Origin: DATGHS01 sp035307785
GTDB lineage: Bacteria > Planctomycetota > Planctomycetia > Gemmatales > Gemmataceae
NCBI GenBank assembly: GCA_035307785.1
Contig: DATGHS010000284.1
Coordinates: 1-12,173 of the forward strand
Reading direction: 5' to 3'
Length of the DNA stretch: 12,173 nt
The notes under the pieces: model-generated
What the model was told of the DNA's origin: nothing
Seen by the model: only the letters and a program-made list of their open reading frames with translations
Databases searched by the model: none
Made by a program: the position numbers and the translations under genes
Shown here: in pieces, positions 6,273 through 11,352 of the stretch
Layout of the letters: each line of letters starts with the position of its first letter
Numbering within the stretch: the first letter of the stretch is position 1

Positions 6273-8516
6273 ATGTCCACGTTCGCTTTGCGTCGCGTAC
6301 TCGCGGTAGTGATTTGCGCGCTGGTGGCAGCAGTGCTGGCCGTTCGGGCCGAGCCGCCGGCCGTTCCGTCCAGCAACACCACGCCGCAAAATAAGAGCGA
6401 TGAACTCAAGAACCAGGTGATCCGCGAGCAGGAAAAGCTGGGGCGCGAGTACAAGCAGTTCGAGGGCATGCTGCTGCGCCTGGCGCAAACGCTCGACAAG
6501 AGCCCGGCGCCGGAAGATCGCGACAAGGCCCAGTCGCTGCGCAAAGCCATCGACATCGCCAATCAGCAGCAGGTGGAAAACCGCTTTGGCAAGTTGCTCA
6601 CCACGCTGGTCGCTTCCAAGACGCTCACGTACGAAGACCTCGAAAAAGCCGCCGGCCAAAACGAAGAGCTGATCAAGATTCTGCGCTCGATGCTCGACCT
6701 CCTGCTTACCGACAACGAATTGCTGCGGAAGAAGGAAGAGATCATAAAGCTTGAGCAGATGATCAAGCAGGTGACGGAATTGATCCGTCGCGAGAAGATC
6801 GAGCAGGCCAACATCGACCGCGGGCGGTTGGACACCAAGGATCTGCTCAAAGAACAAAACAAGGTCACCAAAGACACCGAGAGCCTGGCCCGGCAAATGG
6901 GCGCGGCCAAGCCGAACGACAACAAGAGCGGCCAGAAGGCGCCGGAAGGCGAAGCCCGCAAGTCGAACGACAAGAACCAGGGCGAAGCGAAAGACGATTA
7001 CAAAGGCCAGAAGGCCGAGACGAAAGATCAGAAGAAGGATGATGCCAAGCAAGGGGATGCCAAGCAAGGCGACGCGAAGCAGGGCGATCCCAAGCAAGGT
7101 GACAGCAAGCAAGGCGACCCGAAGAAGAGTGACCCGAAGCAAGGCGACGCCAAACCGGGAGATGCGAAAAAGGGCGATCCCAAGCAGGGCGAAGCGAAGC
7201 AAGGCGATGCCAAGCAGGGAGATGCCAAGCACGGAGATGCCAAGCAAGGAGATTCCAAGCAGGGTGATGCGAAAAAGGGCGACCCGAAGCAAGGAGACGC
7301 CAAGCAAGGCGATGCCAAGCAAGGCGATGCCAAGCAGGGTGACGCCAAACAAGGCGATGCCAAGCAAGGGGACGCGAAGCAAGGCGACGCCAAGCCGAAT
7401 GACCAGAAGAACCCTGACGCCAAGAAGCAGGAGAACCAGCCGGCCGAGTCGAAGGCCAAGCCCGAAAAGAAGGGTGATGCCAAGGGCGATCCGCAGAACG
7501 CCAAGAAGAACGACCCCAAGCAAGATCAGCAGGCCAACAACGGCCAGAGCAAGCCGTCGCAGGGCCAGCCGAGTCAGGGCCAGTCGAAGCCCAACCAGGG
7601 CCAGCAATCCAACAGCCAGAACCAGAATCAAAACCAGAATCAGAATAACCAGAACCAAAATCAACAAGCGCAGCAACCCCAACAGCCGCAGACTCCCGGC
7701 CGCAAGCAGATCGAAGAAGCGCTGAAGGGAATGGAGGAAGTCGAGAAGCTGCTCCAGGAACTCAAGAAGAAGGAGCCGTCGGAAAAGCTCGATCCGGTCA
7801 TCGCCAAGCTCGAAGAACTGAAGAAGGAGCTGGAAAAGCGCCTGCGGCAGTTGCGTGAAGAGGAAATGGAGCGCAAGCTGGCCAACCTTCGCGCTCGCTG
7901 CGAGCAGATGCTGGCGATCCAAATTGAAGTGTACGAAGGCACCAAGCGCGTGCACGGTGTGATCCTTACCTATCCCGACAAGAAGCCCACTCGGGCAGAA
8001 GAACAGCGCTCGCAGCAGCTTTCCACCCGCGAAGGCGAAATCGTGAAGCTGGCCAGCAAGACCATGCAACTGCTGGAAGACGAAGGCTCGGCCTCGGCGT
8101 TCGCGCTGTCGCTGCAAAGCGTGCAAGAAGACATGGGCAACATCGAAAAGCGGCTCGACAAGTACGACGTGGCCCAGATGACGCAGAAGATCGAAGAAGA
8201 CGTGATTCAGGCCCTGAAAGACATGATCGAAGCCTTGAAGCAGGCGCAGCAGCAGTTGCAGGATCAGAAAAATCAACCCAAGCCGCCAAATCCAAGCCAG
8301 CCGCCGCCGCAAAAACTGCTAAACTTACTAAATGAGCTAAAGCTCATTCGGGCGATGCAGATTCAGGTGAACAAGCGCACGGAGGACTACGGTTCGCAAT
8401 ACAAGGGCGAGCAGACCGACGATGGCCGCTTGCAGGAAGAAATCCAGGGCCTGTCGAAGCGGCAGACCAAGATCGAGGAGATGCTCAAGAATATCGCAAC
8501 GGGGAAGAATCAGTGA
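6273..8516 (+). CDS. Secreted coiled-coil protein with 24 DAKQG pentapeptide repeats
   Basis: The product has 747 residues and starts at an ATG with a strong GGAGG site. The first 26 residues form a signal peptide (Arg-Arg, hydrophobic core, then VRA before EPP). Residues about 37-225 are helical and rich in Lys, Glu and Leu. Residues 257-376 are 24 uninterrupted pentapeptides of consensus DAKQG, nearly charge-balanced (Asp against Lys). A Lys/Pro/Gln/Ser segment and a Gln-Asn stretch (about 446-472) follow. Residues about 476-747 are predicted coiled coil. This part holds two similar modules (about 546-596 and 692-742), each with a Met-x-Ile-Gln-type start (MLAIQIEV, AMQIQV) and a later Gln-x-Leu-Ser-x-Arg element (QQLSTREGEI, QGLSKRQTKI). 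I recognise no enzyme motif. The shape suggests an extended periplasmic or surface spacer joining two helical bundles. A long antisense frame over the gene is a shadow. A perfect hairpin overlaps the stop codon. Confidence 0.93.
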   Translation: MSTFALRRVLAVVICALVAAVLAVRAEPPAVPSSNTTPQNKSDELKNQVIREQEKLGREYKQFEGMLLRLAQTLDKSPAPEDRDKAQSLRKAIDIANQQQVENRFGKLLTTLVASKTLTYEDLEKAAGQNEELIKILRSMLDLLLTDNELLRKKEEIIKLEQMIKQVTELIRREKIEQANIDRGRLDTKDLLKEQNKVTKDTESLARQMGAAKPNDNKSGQKAPEGEARKSNDKNQGEAKDDYKGQKAETKDQKKDDAKQGDAKQGDAKQGDPKQGDSKQGDPKKSDPKQGDAKPGDAKKGDPKQGEAKQGDAKQGDAKHGDAKQGDSKQGDAKKGDPKQGDAKQGDAKQGDAKQGDAKQGDAKQGDAKQGDAKPNDQKNPDAKKQENQPAESKAKPEKKGDAKGDPQNAKKNDPKQDQQANNGQSKPSQGQPSQGQSKPNQGQQSNSQNQNQNQNQNNQNQNQQAQQPQQPQTPGRKQIEEALKGMEEVEKLLQELKKKEPSEKLDPVIAKLEELKKELEKRLRQLREEEMERKLANLRARCEQMLAIQIEVYEGTKRVHGVILTYPDKKPTRAEEQRSQQLSTREGEIVKLASKTMQLLEDEGSASAFALSLQSVQEDMGNIEKRLDKYDVAQMTQKIEEDVIQALKDMIEALKQAQQQLQDQKNQPKPPNPSQPPPQKLLNLLNELKLIRAMQIQVNKRTEDYGSQYKGEQTDDGRLQEEIQGLSKRQTKIEEMLKNIATGKNQ
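7041..7400 (+). repeat. 24 x 15-bp tandem repeat encoding DAKQG units
   Basis: Exactly 360 bp, 24 units of 15 bases with no indel, in frame within the gene. The commonest peptide is DAKQG; variants are DPKQG, DSKQG, DPKKS, DAKPG, DAKKG, EAKQG, DAKHG and, in the last unit, DAKPN. Codons vary between units (GAT/GAC, GCC/GCG, CAA/CAG, four Gly codons), so most units are not recent copies. Units 9 and 16 are identical in DNA (GATGCGAAAAAGGGC) and both are followed by a DPKQG unit, which points to an older block duplication of seven units (105 bp). Confidence 0.95.
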
Positions 8517-8567
8517 TTAGCAACGCATCGCAGAAGCGTCGGAACGCTTCTGCGATGCGTTGCTAAT
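8516..8567 (+). terminator. Perfect 24-bp-stem hairpin on the stop codon
   Basis: The arms 8516-8539 and 8544-8567 are exact reverse complements over 24 bases with a CGGA loop (8540-8543). The left arm starts at the last base of the TGA stop. The stem reads ATTAGCAACGCATCGC from the outside. The downstream sequence (CGGAATTGTGAG) has no T-run, so it is not a classical intrinsic terminator. It could stop transcription by stem strength, protect the message end, or be a dispersed palindromic repeat. The palindrome is certain; the function is not. Confidence 0.6.
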
Positions 8568-8588
8568 CGGAATTGTGAGAAAATCCTG

Positions 8589-8614
8589 AAAATCGTTGCA
8601 CTAAGAACGATTTT
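8589..8614 (+). promoter_or_regulatory. Dyad AAAATCGTT-N8-AACGATTTT, possible operator
   Basis: A perfect 9-base inverted repeat (8589-8597 and 8606-8614) with an 8-base spacer. It overlaps a possible -35 element (TTGCAC, 8596-8601). The stem is AT-rich and therefore weak as RNA, which favours a protein-binding operator over a terminator, although the flanking A- and T-runs also fit a weak bidirectional terminator. Confidence 0.4.
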
Positions 8615-8624
8615 ATGGTCTAAT
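8596..8624 (+). promoter_or_regulatory. Possible promoter of the interrupted secreted gene
   Basis: TTGCAC (8596-8601) and TCTAAT (8619-8624) are 17 bases apart and resemble housekeeping-sigma -35 and -10 boxes; TAATAC at 8621-8626 is an alternative -10 with a 19-base spacer. The site lies between the hairpin ending the previous gene and the GTG start at 8671, leaving a leader of roughly 40 bases. This is a reading of consensus only. Confidence 0.35.
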
Positions 8625-8657
8625 ACAGCGTTTGCATTCGCACTCCATCCTCTTTTC

Positions 8658-8663
8658 AGGAGG
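8658..8663 (+). promoter_or_regulatory. Strong ribosome binding site (AGGAGG) that decides a GTG start
   Basis: AGGAGG lies 7 bases before GTG 8671. It selects this GTG over the in-frame TTG at 8632, which has no such site and would put 13 extra residues before a normal signal peptide. Confidence 0.8.
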
Positions 8664-8670
8664 TTCTACC

Positions 8671-9468
8671 GTGTTCAGACGATTCGGCTACGCGACCCTG
8701 CTCGCTGCCTCGTTGGCGGTTAGTGGGGTGTGGGCGGCAGAGAAGCAGACCGACGTGTACACGTTCGGTTCGCTCAAATCGACGCCTGCCGCAACGGCTC
8801 GCACTCAGGCTCAGGAGTGGCTCGCATCCACCGGCAAGACGGACGACGCCACCCGCAAGCAATTCGATGCCATCTGGAGCCAGGCCGACAAGCCGCTGCT
8901 CGACAAGATTGCCGAAACGCTCTGCCTGGACGCCAAAGCGGCCGAATTGCTCAAGAGCATTAACGACGGCACGGCCGTTCCCAAGGACGTGCCCGTCCTT
9001 TTGAAAGACAGCAAGCAACCCGCGTTCTTCCGGGCCAACATGGCACTCCTTTTCGCCAAGGCCATTTCCAGCCGCCGGGTGTATGAAGAAGCGCTCGAAG
9101 CGCTGAACACGGCGAAGCCGGAACAGGTGGCCGACCCCTCGGCCTACTTCTTCCACAAGGCCGTGGCCGAACACGCCCTCATGAAGAAGGAAGAAGCGTC
9201 GCACTCGATCGTGCGCCTGCTCGACGACGTGGCCGACGCTCCGGACCGCTACAAAATGGTGGCCACGCTCATGTTCCTCGACATGCAGACCTGGAAGAGC
9301 GACGAAAAAGACCTGATGAACATCACCAAGCTGATGGACAACAGCGAACGTCGCCTCGACCTGTACCGGGCCGGCAAGAAGACGCAAGACATCCAGAAGA
9401 AGATCGTCTTCCGGCTCGACGAGGTCATCAAAGAAATGGAGAACCAGGCCAAATCGGGCGGTACCTGA
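8671..9468 (+). CDS. Secreted helical protein, ended by an internal TGA
   Basis: From GTG 8671 the product has 265 residues. A signal peptide is clear (MFRR, hydrophobic core, VWA-A around residues 20-23). The mature part is helical and without recognised catalytic motifs. Residues around 115-185 contain helical-hairpin, TPR-like patterns (ALLFAKAISSRRVYEEALEAL, then AYFFHKAVAEHALMKKEEA), followed by a long charged helix up to VIKEMENQAKSGG. The TGA at 9466-9468 is followed in the same frame by 91 codons with strong GC bias at third positions, ending in TAA at 9742-9744; that is described separately. The likely original product has about 357 residues. The function is unknown; its position among secreted proteins suggests an envelope role. 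Confidence 0.85.
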   Translation: MFRRFGYATLLAASLAVSGVWAAEKQTDVYTFGSLKSTPAATARTQAQEWLASTGKTDDATRKQFDAIWSQADKPLLDKIAETLCLDAKAAELLKSINDGTAVPKDVPVLLKDSKQPAFFRANMALLFAKAISSRRVYEEALEALNTAKPEQVADPSAYFFHKAVAEHALMKKEEASHSIVRLLDDVADAPDRYKMVATLMFLDMQTWKSDEKDLMNITKLMDNSERRLDLYRAGKKTQDIQKKIVFRLDEVIKEMENQAKSGGT

Positions 9469-9744
9469 CAGAATGGTGGTGGTTGCCCCGGCGGTCAGCC
9501 GAAAGATGGCAACCCTGGTAACACGAATCAGCCGAGCTCGCCGCAACTGGACAGCAAGGGCGGGCAGAACAGCGGCCCCGGCAACATCGACGAAAAGAAG
9601 TTGCGCGAGATCGCCGAGATCTGGGGCAAGCTGCCCGAAAAGGAACGGGCCAACGCGATGATGGAACTCACGAAGGACCTGCCCCCCCGCTACCGGGAAA
9701 TTATCGAAAACTATGCCAAGTCGCTGGCCCGCGCCAAGAAATAA
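9469..9744 (+). pseudogene. Cut-off C-terminal part of the upstream secreted protein
   Basis: In the same frame as the preceding gene, directly after its TGA, 91 sense codons run to TAA 9742. They encode a Gly/Gln/Asn/Pro linker (QNGGGCPGGQPKDGN...) and then a helical, charged tail (DEKKLREIAEIWGKLPEKER, later LPPRYREIIENYAKSL). Third positions are mostly G or C and the amino acid composition is sensible, so the segment evolved as coding sequence. No ribosome binding site or credible start codon lies at its beginning; the first in-frame ATG codons (9658, 9661) would give under 30 residues. The simplest reading is a nonsense change, for example GGA to TGA, within a Gly-rich linker. Sequencing error, suppressed TGA or programmed readthrough are alternatives. 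Confidence 0.75.
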
Positions 9745-9773
9745 GGCCCGGCCGGCGATGGGTGTGCGAATGC

Positions 9774-9819
9774 CAGGGCTGTGGTCGTAGGACAAACGAT
9801 CACAGCCCTGTTTGCGTTT
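9774..9819 (+). terminator. Intrinsic terminator after the interrupted gene
   Basis: CAGGGCTGTGGTCGT (9774-9788) pairs with ACGATCACAGCCCTG (9796-9810) over 15 positions, one a G-U pair, with a 7-base loop. TTTGCGTTT follows at once. Stem plus T-rich tail, 30 bases after the TAA, fits a Rho-independent terminator. Its position after the TAA rather than after the TGA supports the longer original gene. Confidence 0.7.
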
Positions 9820-9824
9820 AGTGG

Positions 9825-9946
9825 AGCCCACAGATGAACACGGACTTCGTAACACAGATCAACACGGATGAAAACAATAGAATGGTTGAAGGTTGACGGC
9901 ATTTGATCTGTGTTTATCCGTTTCAATCCGTGTTCATCCGTGGGCT
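9825..9946. repeat. CACGGATGAA-type inverted repeat, copy 2
   Basis: 122 bp, the same length and layout as the copy at 5826-5947. The left end is AGCCCACAGATGAACACGGA and the right end is CAATCCGTGTTCATCCGTGG followed by GCT. The arms are built of CACGGAT/CACAGAT units; the centre (about 9870-9900) is unrelated to that of the other copy. It ends 18 bp before the ATG of the next gene, so it forms most of that gene's leader. Confidence 0.8.
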
Positions 9947-9964
9947 AATTTGAGAAGATACAAC

Positions 9965-11158
9965 ATGCGATTCGTCATATCCTCTGCTTATACTTTCCTG
10001 GTTCTTGTTTCTGCGGCGCCCGCGCTTCCGGCCGCCGAGATCACCACGCTCGACGGCAAGAAATATAGCGGCGACCTCGTGCGCATTGATGAAGCGGCGG
10101 TGGTCGTGAAGACCGGCAGCGGCGAAGAATCCACTCCGGTGCCACGGATGCTCGTCGTGGAAACCGGGGCCACGTTCGGCAAGCCGCCCGACAAATTCAT
10201 CGACGTGGAACTGGTCGACGGCAGCCTGCTCCATTGCAAGCAACTCACGCTGCGCGGCAAGCAGGTGGAACTCGTGATCTTGCCGGAAAAGAAGCTCACC
10301 CTGCCCATGGAGAAGGTGCTGTATATCCTCGTGGATGCGCAGGACCAGAAGACACAAAAGGAATGGCAGGAAATCCTGGCCGACAAGGGCAAGCGCGATC
10401 GGTTCTACGTGCGTAAGGACGACCGGCTCGACGGCCTCGATGGCACCTTCGGCGACGCCGATGCCGACGGCAAGTTCATCACCTTTCAAGTGGCCAGCAA
10501 CAACACCACCCGCAAGCTGCCCATCGACAAGCTCCAGGCGCTGCTCTTCAACAATCGGCTGGAAGGCAACATTGCTCCGCGCGTCTGCAAGGTGGTGGAT
10601 ACGTTCCAAAATCAGTTCGTGGCCACCAAAGTGGTGTTAAAAGGTCAGACCTTGAGCGTCCTTACGGTAGCCGGCATTAGCGTCGAATTTGCCAGTTTGA
10701 ACCCGATTGCCAAGCTGGACTATAGCCAGGACAAGATCGTCTTCCTGTCCGACCTGCGGCCGAAGGAAGAGGGCAGCACCGAAGACCTGATCGTGCAGTG
10801 GCGGCGCGACCAGAACCTGGACAACCAGCCGATCCAACTGGAAGGCACGGCCTACGCCAAAGGGCTCGTCCTGCACCCGAGCCTGACGCTCGTATACGAC
10901 ATCAACGGCGACTACAAGGAATTTAAGGCTGTGCTGGGGGTGGACCCGAACGTGCAAACGCCGAGCGACGTGCAACTGACCTTCGAAGGCGACGGCCGGA
11001 AGTTGTTCGAAACTGAAGTGAAGCGCGGCGACAAGCCGATGCCGATCGTGCTCGACGTGAAGAAGATCAAGCAGTTGAAGATCACCGTAGTCACGGCCTC
11101 AGGGCTATTTGATTACGGCAATCAGGTAACGCTGGCAGACGCGAAGGTGAGCAAGTAA
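9965..11158 (+). CDS. Secreted beta-repeat protein with C-terminal NPCBM-like domain
   Basis: The product has 397 residues from ATG 9965, preceded by GAGAAG with 7-base spacing. The frame is open upstream to 9893, but those codons lie in the dispersed repeat and are not protein-like. A signal peptide (MRFVISSAYTFLVLVSAAPA, then LPAAE) ends near residue 22. The mature N-terminal part shows about four small beta units of similar form (a Gly- or Asp-containing turn, a Val-rich strand, then a Leu-Pro or Val-Pro element and a hydrophobic end), for example LDGKKYSGDL...VPRMLVV and LVDGSLLHCK...LPMEKVLYI. Residues about 270-395 match the NPCBM/NEW2 pattern: YAKGLVLHPS, LVYDINGDYKEFKAVLGVD, TFEGDGRKLFE and LDVKKIKQLKITV. 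NPCBM domains are carbohydrate-binding or galactose-binding-like modules of secreted proteins, so glycan binding is plausible. No hydrolase domain is attached. Confidence 0.9.
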   Translation: MRFVISSAYTFLVLVSAAPALPAAEITTLDGKKYSGDLVRIDEAAVVVKTGSGEESTPVPRMLVVETGATFGKPPDKFIDVELVDGSLLHCKQLTLRGKQVELVILPEKKLTLPMEKVLYILVDAQDQKTQKEWQEILADKGKRDRFYVRKDDRLDGLDGTFGDADADGKFITFQVASNNTTRKLPIDKLQALLFNNRLEGNIAPRVCKVVDTFQNQFVATKVVLKGQTLSVLTVAGISVEFASLNPIAKLDYSQDKIVFLSDLRPKEEGSTEDLIVQWRRDQNLDNQPIQLEGTAYAKGLVLHPSLTLVYDINGDYKEFKAVLGVDPNVQTPSDVQLTFEGDGRKLFETEVKRGDKPMPIVLDVKKIKQLKITVVTASGLFDYGNQVTLADAKVSK

Positions 11159-11169
11159 CGGCAGCCGCT

Positions 11170-11199
11170 TGTGGGACAAGATTCCAATCTTGTCCCACA
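11170..11199 (+). terminator. Hairpin after the NPCBM gene, possible terminator
   Basis: TGTGGGACAAGATT (11170-11183) and AATCTTGTCCCACA (11186-11199) are perfect reverse complements over 14 bases around CC. It lies 11 bases after the TAA and is followed by TTTCTCTC. Stem strength and the pyrimidine-rich tail fit a terminator; it may also be a unit of the adjoining repeat cluster. Confidence 0.5.
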
Positions 11200-11204
11200 T
11201 TTCT

Positions 11205-11322
11205 CTCGTTCCCAAACTTTTCGTTTGGGAACTCATTCTCGCGAAACTCTGTTTCGCGATACTACCTGCCGCGAAACAGAGTTTCGCAAATGCACGTTCC
11301 CAAACAGGAGTTTGGGAACGAG
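11205..11322. repeat. Second mirrored nested palindrome
   Basis: The outer arms are CTCGTTCCCAAAC (11205-11217) and its reverse complement (11310-11322); each is also half of its own local hairpin (11208-11232 and 11296-11319). Inside are GCGAAAC-TCT-GTTTCGC (11241-11257) and GCGAAAC-AGA-GTTTCGC (11271-11287), exact reverse complements of each other. The design is the same as in the element at 1976-2352 but the sequence family is different. CGTTCCCAAAC-type palindromes are a known sort of dispersed bacterial repeat. Confidence 0.8.
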
Positions 11323-11352
11323 GATAATCGACCTTCATTCCGAGAACCACGA

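Noticed and set aside
7041..7400. CRISPR array
   Set aside because: The 15-bp period has no spacers, stays in frame and lies within a coding gene; no cas gene is present.
6051..8312. Reverse-strand open frame of 753 codons with many Leu-Gly-Ile-Ala-Leu repeats, like a membrane protein
   Set aside because: It is the antisense of the DAKQG repeats and of the GC-biased codons of the true gene. The forward gene has a signal peptide, a strong ribosome binding site and a sensible domain layout; the reverse frame has none of these.
9466..9468. Selenocysteine at the TGA
   Set aside because: The position is in a low-complexity Gly-rich linker of a non-redox protein and the downstream hairpin is weak and not SECIS-like by eye. 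It is kept only as a remote alternative in the finding on this TGA.
9469..9661. Independent small gene after the TGA, including the overlapping frame from ATG 9473
   Set aside because: The ATG 9473 frame is shifted and gives an Arg/Ala/Thr-rich shadow. The in-frame segment lacks its own start signal and is better explained as the continuation of the upstream gene.
9893..9964. Upstream start for the NPCBM protein
   Set aside because: The extra 24 codons are a translation of the dispersed CACGGATGAA-type repeat and would hide the signal peptide. ATG 9965 has a GAGAAG site at good spacing.
11205..11322. CRISPR or phage attachment site in the hairpin cluster
   Set aside because: Repeats are inverted palindromes without regular spacers, and no integrase, tRNA or phage gene is near.
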